Source: JAUREX01 sp044356825
GTDB taxonomy: Bacteria; Pseudomonadota; Alphaproteobacteria; Rhodobacterales; Rhodobacteraceae
Direction of reading: 5' to 3'
DNA length: 28,508 nt
Assembly (NCBI GenBank): GCA_044356825.1
Contig: JBIKVM010000013.1
Span: 1-28,508 of the forward strand
This document shows positions 1 through 11,177 of this stretch, in pieces. Every line of letters starts with the position of its first letter. Positions within the stretch are counted from its first letter, which is position 1. The translations under genes were made by a program, and so were the position numbers. The notes beneath the pieces were generated by a model. It made no database searches and had not been told where the DNA came from. It saw only the letters and a program-made list of their open reading frames with translations.

Positions 1-126
1 CTCGCCGCGCTGATGGCCGAACGCGACCGGATGGCGGGGCGCGAGGTCGGCGTCATCCTCTGCGGCGGCAACATCGACACCGGCTGGATGCGCACCATCC
101 TCGCGGGCGGCACGCCCCGGGTCTGA
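1..126 (+). CDS. Threonine/serine dehydratase-like protein, C-terminal fragment
   Basis: The window opens inside a reading frame that runs 41 codons to a TGA at 124-126. The visible residues include VGVILCGGNIDTGWM, which resembles the C-terminal strand and Gly-Gly-Asn segment of fold-type II pyridoxal-phosphate enzymes such as threonine ammonia-lyase and serine/threonine dehydratase. In that family the segment lies near the cofactor phosphate and ring. The catalytic lysine and most of the domain lie outside the window, so substrate preference cannot be judged. The gene converges on clpA with a gap of 12 bases. The PLP family assignment is fairly secure; the exact enzyme is a guess. Confidence 0.65.
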   Translation, partial: LAALMAERDRMAGREVGVILCGGNIDTGWMRTILAGGTPRV

Positions 127-138
127 CCCCGGGCGCGC

Positions 139-2457
<2,319 letters not shown>

Positions 2458-2522
2458 CTTGTCTGCTCCTCGGTTTGGCGGGGACGGGGCCGGGGGCCGC
2501 GCACCCTGTGCCTTTCTGCGTC

Positions 2523-2552
2523 ATTAGATCGGCTTTCTTCGCCCCGCTTCAA
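2523..2552 (-). promoter_or_regulatory. Probable clpA promoter
   Basis: On the minus strand TTGAAG (2552-2547) is followed by an 18-base spacer and TCTAAT (2528-2523), a 5/6 match to a -10 box. The -35 side reads GCTTGAAG, which also fits the CTTGAA half of alphaproteobacterial RpoH promoters, so heat-shock control is possible but unproven. The start of transcription would fall about 60 bases before the GTG of clpA. Confidence 0.45.
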
Positions 2553-2602
2553 GCCTTTTTTCGGTCCGGGCCAGAAATGTGACCGCAGCGATGAAGATTT
2601 CG

Positions 2603-3406
2603 TCACGGCTGCGGGCCGGCCGGTCGGAAATCGTCCTTGGCGCGGCGCAGCGCGGCGAAGACCTCTGCCGCGCTTGCCTTGTGCAGCCCCAGACGGGCGC
2701 GGATCTCGGCGCTGTCGGGACGCAGAAAGGGGTTCGTCGCGCGTTCCTGCGCCAGCGTCACGAAGAGGTGATCGGTCCCGCCACGCAAGCGGTGCGCCGC
2801 GGCGCGGGCGATGGCCTCCGGGTTGCCGGGCTCGACATGCGCGGCGAAGGCCGCGTTGCCGGCGATGTAGTCGTGCCCAGACCATACGCGCGTGTCGGGC
2901 GCGAGGCCCGCGAGGCGCGAGAGCGTCGCCCACATCTGCGCGGCCGTCCCCTCGAAGAGCCGCCCGCACCCCATCGCCATCAGGCTGTCGCCGGAAAAGA
3001 GCGCCGCCGCCTCGGGCACATGGATCGCGATATGCCCGACCGTGTGGCCGGGCGCGTCGATGACCTCGGCCCTAAGGCCCGCGAGGGTCAGCCGCTCGCC
3101 CGGCACGAGCGCGCGGTCGAGCGGCGGCAGGCGGTGGCGATCGGCCGCGGCCCCCATCACGACGGGGCGCGGCCCGCCGTCGGCCGCGAGTCCCCCGGGC
3201 CCCCCGAGCAGCGCCGCGAGGCCCTGCACATGATCGTCGTGATGATGCGTCAGAACGATCTCCCGCAGGCGCACGCCCTCGGTCCGGATCGCCCGCAGGA
3301 TCGGTGCCGCCTCGGGCACGTCGATGAGTGCGGCCTCGGCGCCCGAGAAGATCAGGAAGGCGAAGTTGTCGCGCAGGCAGGGGATGGGGACGATGCGCGC
3401 CGTCAT
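2603..3406 (-). CDS. gloB: Hydroxyacylglutathione hydrolase (glyoxalase II)
   Basis: The enzyme hydrolyses S-D-lactoylglutathione to D-lactate and glutathione, the second step of methylglyoxal detoxification in the cytosol. The 267-aa product has the metallo-beta-lactamase metal-binding motif THHHDDH (residues 53-59, pattern THxHxDH), followed by the distal GHTVGH and FSGDSL segments that carry further binuclear-metal ligands. The C-terminal half contains NPFLRPD, typical of the GloB substrate-binding domain. The ATG at 3406 is chosen because the mature family begins close to MTARIVPIPCLRDNF; the frame stays open far upstream but without family similarity. It is transcribed divergently from the methyltransferase gene across 75 bases. 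Confidence 0.94.
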   Translation of the reverse strand: MTARIVPIPCLRDNFAFLIFSGAEAALIDVPEAAPILRAIRTEGVRLREIVLTHHHDDHVQGLAALLGGPGGLAADGGPRPVVMGAAADRHRLPPLDRALVPGERLTLAGLRAEVIDAPGHTVGHIAIHVPEAAALFSGDSLMAMGCGRLFEGTAAQMWATLSRLAGLAPDTRVWSGHDYIAGNAAFAAHVEPGNPEAIARAAAHRLRGGTDHLFVTLAQERATNPFLRPDSAEIRARLGLHKASAAEVFAALRRAKDDFRPAGPQP

Positions 3407-3481
3407 GGCTTTTCCTTTTCGCCGCTCTTGCCTAGCATGGATCTTGGCCGGCAGCATCGCCTGCACCGGGGGCGGTTTGCA

Positions 3482-4228
3482 ATGCATCTCGATGTGCTCG
3501 ACCTGCGCAGCTTCTATTACCGCACCCGTCTCGGCCGGGTCGCGCAGCGGGCGATCCGCGATCGGATGGTATTGCTCTGGCCGCCGCTTCCCGGGCAGTG
3601 CGTGGCGGGTTTCGGCTTTGCCGTGCCGCTGCTGCGCCCCTATCTCGAGGCGCAGGCGCGTGTCGTCGGCCTCATGCCCGCCCAGCAAGGCGTGATGGCC
3701 TGGCCGCAGGGGCAGGCCAATGTCGCGGTGCTGTGCGACGAGACGCTCTGGCCCCTTCAGGCCGAGAGTGTCGATCGGCTGGTGGTCATGCACGGGCTCG
3801 AGACATCGGAGAACCCCGACGCGGTCCTCGACGAGGCCTGGCGCGTTCTGGCGCCGAGCGGTCGGGTGATGTTCATCGTGCCGAACCGCGCCGGCATCTG
3901 GTCGCGCACCGATGCGACGCCCTTCGGCTTCGGGCGCCCTTACAGCGCGCGTCAACTTGAGGCGCAACTCCACCGGCACGATTTCAGCGTCGAGCGCCTG
4001 TCCTCGGCCCTTTATGCGCCCCCGTCGCCGCGCGCCTTCTGGCTGCGATCGGCCGATCTTTGGGAGCGGGTGGGCGCGCGCCTTCTGCCCTGGCGGGGTG
4101 GCGGGGTGCTGATGGTCGAGGCCGCCAAGCAGATCCTCGCCCCCCGCCGGCGCACCGGGCGGGCTCGCGTCCGGGCGCTGATCCCCGGCCTTGCGGTGGC
4201 GGGGCCGGGCGCCGGGCAGCCCGCCTGA
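3482..4228 (+). CDS. Class I SAM-dependent methyltransferase-like protein
   Basis: This 248-aa protein has a Methyltransf_11-like layout. The motif I region reads VAGFGFAVPLL (residues about 41-51), which departs from the usual GxGxG. A later stretch, VMHGLETSENP followed by LAPSGRVMFIVPN, resembles the post-motif II/III strand of class I methyltransferases. The substrate is unknown. Close relatives in Rhodobacterales sit next to gloB, as here. The ATG at 3482 has GGGGGCGG just upstream; an in-frame ATG at 3437 would add 15 residues and is less likely. The degenerate SAM motif leaves open that it binds SAM poorly or has another role. Confidence 0.75.
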   Translation: MHLDVLDLRSFYYRTRLGRVAQRAIRDRMVLLWPPLPGQCVAGFGFAVPLLRPYLEAQARVVGLMPAQQGVMAWPQGQANVAVLCDETLWPLQAESVDRLVVMHGLETSENPDAVLDEAWRVLAPSGRVMFIVPNRAGIWSRTDATPFGFGRPYSARQLEAQLHRHDFSVERLSSALYAPPSPRAFWLRSADLWERVGARLLPWRGGGVLMVEAAKQILAPRRRTGRARVRALIPGLAVAGPGAGQPA

Positions 4229-4303
4229 ACCCTCGAACCGGTGCGGCAATTGCGCGCCCCCTGTCCAGGATGACTTATCGGCGTGATTTTTCCGCTTGGG
4301 TCG

Positions 4304-4325
4304 TGCCGCAATCACGGTTGCGGCA
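4304..4325. repeat. Perfect inverted repeat upstream of atpH
   Basis: TGCCGCAA (4304-4311) and TTGCGGCA (4318-4325) are exact reverse complements separated by six bases. There is no T run after it, so it is a poor terminator. The right arm coincides with the candidate -35 box of the atp promoter, a geometry expected of an operator bound by a dimeric regulator. A related half-site, GTGCGGCAATTGC, occurs about 60 bases upstream. Confidence 0.6.
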
Positions 4326-4346
4326 TTTGGGCGCCTCTGCTAGAGA
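4318..4346 (+). promoter_or_regulatory. Candidate promoter of the atpHAGDC operon
   Basis: TTGCGG (4318-4323), a 17-base spacer and TAGAGA (4341-4346), with TGC just before the -10 giving an extended -10 appearance. The match to TTGACA/TATAAT is partial (3/6 for the -10 box), so the call rests on spacing and on its location before the operon. Confidence 0.35.
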
Positions 4347-4432
4347 ACCCTCGGCCCGCGGATAGCGGCTGCCATCCAATAGCGGTGCGCCCGCCACATC
4401 GTGGCACTGCGGCCCGCAAGCAGGGGTTTGAC

Positions 4433-4992
4433 GTGGCGGAAACGGTCGCGATTTCTTCTGGGATAGCCAGCCGCTACGCTGCGGCGCTTTTCGACTTGTC
4501 GCAGGAGGCCGGCGCACTCGCCGTGCTCGAATCCGACGTCGATACGATCTCCGCAGCCCTTGGTCAGAGCGGTGACCTTCAGGCGATGATCGCGTCGCCC
4601 ATTCTTGGCAGGGCCGAGCAGGGTGCCGCGATCGGGGCTGTGGCGCGCGCCCTCGGGCTGTCGGAGCTCTTCCTCTCTACGCTCGCTCTTATGGCGACGA
4701 AGCGGCGCCTTTTCGTGCTGCCGCAACTGCTGTCCGATCTGCGCGCGCGCATCGCCGCCGCCAAGAACGAGGTCACGGCCGAGGTCGCGAGCGCGACCAA
4801 GCTGTCGGCCGCCCAGTCCAAGGCCCTCGCCGCTGCGATCAAATCGAAAGTGGGCAAGACCGTGAAACTCAGCGTGACCGTCGATGAGGCACTCATCGGC
4901 GGGCTCGTCGTCAAGGTGGGCTCGACGATGATCGACACCTCGATCCGCTCGAAGCTCGCCGCACTCCAGAACGCCATGAAAGAGGTCGGATA

Positions 4993-4993
<1 letters not shown>
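4433..4993 (+). CDS. atpH: F1Fo ATP synthase subunit delta
   Basis: This is the delta (OSCP) subunit of the F1 sector, the peripheral-stalk connector between F1 and the b subunits at the inner membrane. The 186-aa product has the alpha-helical N-terminal domain (SGIASRYAAALFDLSQEAG, about residues 6-24) and a C-terminal conserved segment DEALIGGLVVKVGSTMIDTS. The GTG at 4433 is preferred because AGGGG lies six bases upstream and the resulting length matches the family; an in-frame ATG at 4283 would add 50 unrelated residues across the promoter. It is the first gene of atpHAGDC. Its TAA overlaps the ATG of atpA by one base (TAATG), which suggests translational coupling. Confidence 0.95.
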
Positions 4994-6531
<1,538 letters not shown>

Positions 6532-6553
6532 GGCCGGGGCAGGGAACGGGCAG

Positions 6554-7420
6554 ATGCCAAGCCTCAAGGATCTCAAGAACCGGATCGGCAGCGTCAAGAA
6601 CACGCGCAAGATCACCAAGGCGATGCAGATGGTCGCCGCGGCGAAACTGCGTCGTGCCCAGGACGCCGCCGAGGCCGCGCGCCCCTACGCCGACCGCATG
6701 ACGGCGGTGATCGGGGGCCTCGCCGCGTCGGTCGGCGGCTCGGACAGCGCGCCGCGCCTCCTCGCCGGAACCGGGAGCGACAAGGTCCACCTCCTCGTCG
6801 TGATGACGTCCGAGCGGGGGCTTTGCGGGGCGTTCAACTCCTCGATCGTGCGCATGGCGCGGGCCGAAGTGGCCCGGCTGCAGGGCCTGGGCCGCACCGT
6901 CAGGATCCTGACCGTCGGCAAGAAGGGGCGCGAGCAACTCAAGCGCGACCTCTCGGCGCTCTTTGTCGGCCATGTCGATCTCGCCGACGTCCGCCGCGTC
7001 GGCTATGTCAATGCCGAGGCGATCGCGCGCGACGTGCTCGGCCGCTTCGACAAGGGCGAGTTCGACGTCGCCACGATCTTCTACAACCGCTTCCAGTCGG
7101 TGATCGCCCAGATCCCGACCGCGCGCCAGATCATCCCGGCGCAGTTCGAGGCGGGCGCGGGCGGCGGGCTCTATGACTACGAACCCTCCGAAGAGGCGAT
7201 CCTCGCCGACCTCCTGCCGCGCGGGGTGACGACGCAGATCTTCACCGCGCTCCTTGAGAACGCGGCCTCGGAGCAGGGCGCGCGGATGAGCGCGATGGAC
7301 AACGCGACCCGCAACGCGGGCGACATGATCAACCGCCTGACGATCCAGTACAACCGCTCGCGTCAGGCCGCGATCACCAAGGAACTGATCGAGATCATCT
7401 CGGGCGCCGAGGCGCTCTGA
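6554..7420 (+). CDS. atpG: F1Fo ATP synthase subunit gamma
   Basis: The gamma subunit is the rotating central shaft that couples proton flow to catalysis. The 288-aa product starts with MPSLKDLKNRIGSVKNTRKI and has MQMVAAAKLRRA, the N-terminal helix of the coiled coil. It ends with the second helix, containing NATRNAGDMINRLTIQYNRS and then the family's typical RQAAITKELIEI. It lies between atpA and atpD, with short gaps on both sides (22 and 19 bases). Confidence 0.98.
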   Translation: MPSLKDLKNRIGSVKNTRKITKAMQMVAAAKLRRAQDAAEAARPYADRMTAVIGGLAASVGGSDSAPRLLAGTGSDKVHLLVVMTSERGLCGAFNSSIVRMARAEVARLQGLGRTVRILTVGKKGREQLKRDLSALFVGHVDLADVRRVGYVNAEAIARDVLGRFDKGEFDVATIFYNRFQSVIAQIPTARQIIPAQFEAGAGGGLYDYEPSEEAILADLLPRGVTTQIFTALLENAASEQGARMSAMDNATRNAGDMINRLTIQYNRSRQAAITKELIEIISGAEAL

Positions 7421-7439
7421 CGGAACCGGAGAGAAGAAC

Positions 7440-8870
7440 ATGGCAAAGGCGAAGGCTACGGGTAAGATCACGCAGGTGATCGGCGCCGTCGTGGACGTTC
7501 AGTTCGAAGGCGGCCTGCCCGCCATCCTGAACGCGCTCGAAACCGAGAACAACGGCAAGCGCCTCGTGCTCGAGGTCGCCCAGCATCTGGGCGAGAACAC
7601 GGTGCGCACCATCGCCATGGACGCAACCGAAGGCCTCGTGCGCGGCACGGCCGTGGCGGACACCGGCAAGCCCATCGCGGTGCCGGTGGGTGACGCCACC
7701 CTCGGGCGCATCCTCAACGTCATCGGCGAGCCGGTCGACGAGAAGGGCCCCGTCGTCGCCGCCCAGACGCGCGCCATCCACCAGCCCGCCCCCGACTTCG
7801 CCTCGCAGGCGACCGAGAGCCAGGTCCTCGTCACCGGCATCAAGGTCATCGACCTGCTCGCCCCCTATTCGAAGGGCGGCAAGATCGGCCTCTTCGGCGG
7901 CGCGGGCGTCGGCAAGACCGTGCTGATCATGGAACTCATCAACAACATCGCCAAGGTCCACTCGGGCTATTCGGTGTTCGCGGGCGTGGGCGAGCGGACG
8001 CGCGAGGGCAACGACCTCTATCACGAGATGATCGAATCGGGCGTCATCAACATCGACAACATGACCGAGTCGAAGGTGGCGCTGGTCTATGGCCAGATGA
8101 ACGAGCCGCCGGGCGCGCGGGCCCGCGTCGCCCTCACGGGCCTGACGCTCGCCGAGCAGTTCCGCGACCAGTCGGGCACCGACGTGCTCTTCTTCGTCGA
8201 CAACATCTTCCGCTTCACGCAGGCGGGCTCCGAGGTGTCGGCGCTCCTGGGTCGCATCCCCTCGGCCGTGGGCTATCAGCCGACGCTCGCGACCGACATG
8301 GGCGCCCTGCAAGAGCGCATCACCTCGACGAAGGCCGGCTCGATCACCTCGGTGCAGGCCATCTATGTGCCCGCCGACGACCTCACCGACCCCGCGCCCG
8401 CGACCTCGTTCGCGCACCTCGACGCGACGACGGTGCTCTCGCGCGCGATCTCGGAGCTTGGCATCTACCCGGCCGTCGACCCGCTCGATTCGACCTCGCG
8501 CCTGATGGACCCGGCCATCCTCGGGGCCGAGCACTATGCCGTCGCGCGCTCGGTGCAGGGGATCCTCCAGCGCTACAAGTCGCTCCAGGACATCATCGCG
8601 ATCCTCGGGATGGACGAACTCAGCGAAGAGGACAAGCTGACGGTGGCGCGCGCCCGCAAGATCCAGCGCTTCCTGTCGCAGCCCTTCGACGTCGCCAAGG
8701 TCTTCACCGGCTCGGATGGGGTGCAGGTGCCGCTCGAAAAGACGATCGCCTCGTTCAAGGCGGTGGTGAACGGCGAATACGACCACCTGCCCGAGGCCGC
8801 CTTCTACATGGTGGGCGACATCGACGAGGTGATTGCCAAGGCCCAGCGCCTCGCCGCGGCCGCGGCCTGA
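7440..8870 (+). CDS. atpD: F1Fo ATP synthase subunit beta
   Basis: This is the catalytic subunit of F1 that makes or hydrolyses ATP. The 476-aa protein has the P-loop GGAGVGKT at residues 153-160, followed by the GERTREGNDLYHEM segment that carries the catalytic glutamate region. The DELSEED motif, which contacts the gamma shaft, is intact at 392-398. The start ATG at 7440 has a GGAGA ribosome site. It is followed ten bases later by atpC. Confidence 0.98.
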   Translation: MAKAKATGKITQVIGAVVDVQFEGGLPAILNALETENNGKRLVLEVAQHLGENTVRTIAMDATEGLVRGTAVADTGKPIAVPVGDATLGRILNVIGEPVDEKGPVVAAQTRAIHQPAPDFASQATESQVLVTGIKVIDLLAPYSKGGKIGLFGGAGVGKTVLIMELINNIAKVHSGYSVFAGVGERTREGNDLYHEMIESGVINIDNMTESKVALVYGQMNEPPGARARVALTGLTLAEQFRDQSGTDVLFFVDNIFRFTQAGSEVSALLGRIPSAVGYQPTLATDMGALQERITSTKAGSITSVQAIYVPADDLTDPAPATSFAHLDATTVLSRAISELGIYPAVDPLDSTSRLMDPAILGAEHYAVARSVQGILQRYKSLQDIIAILGMDELSEEDKLTVARARKIQRFLSQPFDVAKVFTGSDGVQVPLEKTIASFKAVVNGEYDHLPEAAFYMVGDIDEVIAKAQRLAAAAA

Positions 8871-8880
8871 GGGGGGCGCG

Positions 8881-9273
8881 ATGGCTGGCACCTTCGCCTT
8901 CGACCTCGTCTCGCCCGAGCGCCGTCTGGCCTCGGCCGAGGTCAGCGAGGTACAGATCCCCGGTGCGGATGGCGACCTGACGGCCATGCCGGGGCATGCG
9001 CCCGTGATCACGACGCTGCGGCCCGGCATCCTGCGCGCAAGCGCTCCGGGCGGGGCACAGGCCTATGCCGTCACCGGGGGCTTCGCCGAGATCGCCGCAG
9101 GCTCGGTGACGGTTCTGGCCGAGCGCGCCGTGCCGCTCTCCGAGGTCACGCCCGCGATGATCGATGATCTGATAGCCGACGCGCGTGCCCTCGCCGAAGG
9201 CGCATCCGACCGCGACGCCGCCGACAAGGCGGTGGCCGACATGCTCGCGCTGCGCGCTGCGATCGGCGCCTGA
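8881..9273 (+). CDS. atpC: F1Fo ATP synthase subunit epsilon
   Basis: The epsilon subunit sits at the foot of the rotor and can inhibit ATP hydrolysis. The 130-aa product has the expected N-terminal beta sandwich: FDLVSPERRLASAEV, then IPGADGDLTAMPGHAPVIT and YAVTGGFAEI. The C-terminal helical part is shorter and less certain. The ATG at 8881 directly follows a GGGGGG ribosome site after the atpD stop; an upstream in-frame ATG at 8833 lies inside atpD and is unlikely. It is the last gene of the operon and stops four bases before the convergent hydrolase gene ends. Confidence 0.95.
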   Translation: MAGTFAFDLVSPERRLASAEVSEVQIPGADGDLTAMPGHAPVITTLRPGILRASAPGGAQAYAVTGGFAEIAAGSVTVLAERAVPLSEVTPAMIDDLIADARALAEGASDRDAADKAVADMLALRAAIGA

Positions 9274-9277
9274 CGGT

Positions 9278-10255
9278 TCAGCGCCGCGCGGCTTGTGCTG
9301 CGCGGCGTATCGCCTCCACGACATCTTCCTGCCGGGTATGGTGAGGCATGTGGCCTGCCCCATCGAGCAGGCTCAGCCGTGCGTTGGGCAGAATCTGCGC
9401 CAGCGGTTCGGCGTGAATTTCCGCCGGCACGATCCGATCCTTCGTGCCGTGCACCACCTCGACCGGCAGATCGAGCGTCCCGTAGCGCGCCGACATCGCC
9501 ACGAGAGACGGCCGCAGCGCATTAACCTGCCGGGCGTTCGCCGCGAGTGTCTGCTGGCGCAGCGTCAGCCCCGCCCCGACGGCATCGACATAGCCATCTG
9601 GCACGGGGTCCGGGGCGAAGATGGCCGCGACCGTGCGCGTCACCGCCCCATCGGGCGCATAGGCCGCGGCGAAGGGCAGGACGGTCGATTGCCCGAAGCG
9701 GCTTGCCGTCAGCGCATACCAAAGCCCCAGCCCACCCGGCCAGGGCATGGTCGCCCCCGACAGCACGACGACGGCGCCCGTTTCCTGCGGCGCCTCGAGC
9801 GCCCAGGCGAGTGCCACCGCCGCGCCATAGCTGTGCCCCAAGATCACCGGCCGGCGCACGCCGAGGCTGCGCGCCGCCGCCGCCAGGATGCGCGCCTGCC
9901 CCTCGGGCGTCAGGCCGGCCGCGCCCGCATCCTGCGACCAGCCAAGGCCCGGACGGTCGAAGGCGATGACGCGGAACTCGTGCCCAAGGCGCGCGCTGAG
10001 GCCCTGGGTGAAGTCGCGCGTGCTGCCGCTTGCGCCGTGGATCAGGATCACGTCCTGCGCCGTGCCTGCGGGCTGCCCCTCGATGTGGGCATGGATGCGC
10101 AGACCCCCGACCTCAAGAAAGCGGCCCGTGGGCGGATAGGCGGCCTCGGCCGCGGCCGCGCGCCGGTCGGCTGGGCCATCGGCGACCGCGCTGCACCCGG
10201 CGGCGACAAAGGCGGCAAGCGCCGCGCTAAGGACGGCCAATCGCGTCGAGGTCAT
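9278..10255 (-). CDS. Alpha/beta hydrolase, predicted lipoprotein
   Basis: The 325-aa product carries an N-terminal hydrophobic signal ending VAAGC, so Cys21 is a likely lipidation site and the enzyme would be anchored to a membrane facing the periplasm. The fold and catalytic triad are clear: the HG oxyanion segment LIHGASGS (about 71-78), the nucleophile elbow GHSYG (Ser142), the acid in HGTKD (Asp273) and the His in GAGH (His302). The substrate is not known; ester or amide hydrolysis is expected. The ATG at 10255 overlaps the end of metAA by 29 bases, which implies co-transcription and probably coupled translation. The lipobox has Ala at -3, so the lipoprotein call is moderate. Confidence 0.82.
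   Translation of the reverse strand: MTSTRLAVLSAALAAFVAAGCSAVADGPADRRAAAAEAAYPPTGRFLEVGGLRIHAHIEGQPAGTAQDVILIHGASGSTRDFTQGLSARLGHEFRVIAFDRPGLGWSQDAGAAGLTPEGQARILAAAARSLGVRRPVILGHSYGAAVALAWALEAPQETGAVVVLSGATMPWPGGLGLWYALTASRFGQSTVLPFAAAYAPDGAVTRTVAAIFAPDPVPDGYVDAVGAGLTLRQQTLAANARQVNALRPSLVAMSARYGTLDLPVEVVHGTKDRIVPAEIHAEPLAQILPNARLSLLDGAGHMPHHTRQEDVVEAIRRAAQAARR
9282..9307 (+). terminator. Hairpin at the end of the atp operon
   Basis: An 11-bp stem (9282-9292 with 9297-9307, one G-T wobble) closes a TTGT loop, eight bases after the atpC stop. The stem is almost entirely G and C. No U run follows, so it may be a Rho-assisted or bidirectional terminator or an RNA 3' end protector. It lies inside the last codons of the convergent hydrolase gene, so the same bases also encode its alanine/arginine-rich C-terminus. 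Confidence 0.45.
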
Positions 10256-11153
10256 AGGGTGTCGTCTGATAGATCTCGTTGATCCAGTTGCCATAGAGCA
10301 GGTGGCCGTGGCTGCGCCAGCGGTTGGTGGGCGGGCGCGCGGGGTCGTCGTCCGGGTAGTAGTTCAGCGGCACGTTGATGGGCGCGCCGGCCGCCACGTC
10401 GCGGTCGTATTCCTGCTTGAGCGTGTCACTGTCATATTCGAAGTGGTTGAAGATGTAGAGGGCGCGGTGGCCCGCGTCCTCGATCAGGCAGGGCCCGACC
10501 TCGTCCGAGGCGATCAGCGTGCGCAAGCCGGGGTTGGCGTCGACCTCGGCCTTGCGCACCTCGGTCCAGCGGCTGACGGGGATCACGAAATCGTCCGACA
10601 GCCCCCGAAGATAGGGCGAGGCCGGCTGCACCGCGCGGTGGCGGAAACAGCCGAAGGCCTTGGCGGGGAGCATGTGCTTGGCAAGACCGTGGAAGTGCCA
10701 GGCCATCGCCATGCCGCCCCAGCAGACGCCGAAGGTCGCGTGGACGTGGCCCTGGGTCCAGTCGAAGACGCGGGTGAGTTCGTCCCAATAGGTCACCTGC
10801 TCGAACGCCAGATGCTCGATCGGGGCGCCGGTGATGATGAGGCCGTCGAACTTCTCGCCGCTCGCCTCGACCTCGGCGAAGGTGCGATAGAACGCCTCCA
10901 TGTGCTCGGGCGCGGTGTGGCGCGACTGGTGCTCCGACATGCGGATGAGCGAAAGCTCGATCTGCAGCGGCGTCGAGCCGATCAGGCGGGCGAACTGCGT
11001 CTCGGTCTGGATCTTTTTGGGCATGAGGTTCAGCAGCCCGATCCGCAGCGGGCGGATGTCCTGCCGGCTGGCCCGGGTGCGGCCCATGACCATGACACCC
11101 TCGCGCGAGAGGACGTCATAGGCGGGCAGCGTCTCGGGCAGGGTGATGGGCAT
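10227..11153 (-). CDS. metAA: Homoserine O-acetyltransferase, MetA family
   Basis: This enzyme acylates L-homoserine in the first committed step of methionine synthesis in the cytosol. The 308-aa product aligns end to end with MetA: RIGLLNLMPKKIQTETQF, the catalytic Cys in FGVCWGG (Cys144), and His237 and Glu239 in FNHFEYD. The acyl-selecting position (111 in E. coli MetA) is Glu113 here, in TGAPIEHL. In the family, glutamate at this position goes with acetyl-CoA and glycine with succinyl-CoA, so acetyl transfer is predicted although many databases label the gene O-succinyltransferase. It is second in a three-gene set, 24 bases after the P-loop protein gene and overlapping the hydrolase. Confidence 0.93.
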   Translation of the reverse strand: MPITLPETLPAYDVLSREGVMVMGRTRASRQDIRPLRIGLLNLMPKKIQTETQFARLIGSTPLQIELSLIRMSEHQSRHTAPEHMEAFYRTFAEVEASGEKFDGLIITGAPIEHLAFEQVTYWDELTRVFDWTQGHVHATFGVCWGGMAMAWHFHGLAKHMLPAKAFGCFRHRAVQPASPYLRGLSDDFVIPVSRWTEVRKAEVDANPGLRTLIASDEVGPCLIEDAGHRALYIFNHFEYDSDTLKQEYDRDVAAGAPINVPLNYYPDDDPARPPTNRWRSHGHLLYGNWINEIYQTTPYDLDAIGRP

Positions 11154-11177
11154 CGGGAACCTCGGAATGAAATCGAC

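Larger units (their letters stand above)
4229..4432. other. Leader region upstream of the F1-ATPase operon
   Basis: There is no gene in these 204 bases. The stretch holds a short palindrome GCAATTGC at 4246-4253, a perfect 8-bp inverted repeat at 4304-4325, and a promoter-like element at 4318-4346. The putative 5' leader of atpH would be about 80 bases. No T-rich terminator for the preceding methyltransferase gene was found. Confidence 0.6.

Noticed and set aside
2531..2561. Stem GGCTT/AAGCC followed by six Ts on the plus strand, terminator-like
   Set aside because: No plus-strand gene precedes it; the stem is only 5 bp with a 15-base loop, and the same bases fit a minus-strand clpA promoter better.
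2579..3481. N-terminal extension of the methyltransferase frame
   Set aside because: It lies antisense to gloB and has no family similarity; ATG 3482 has its own ribosome site.
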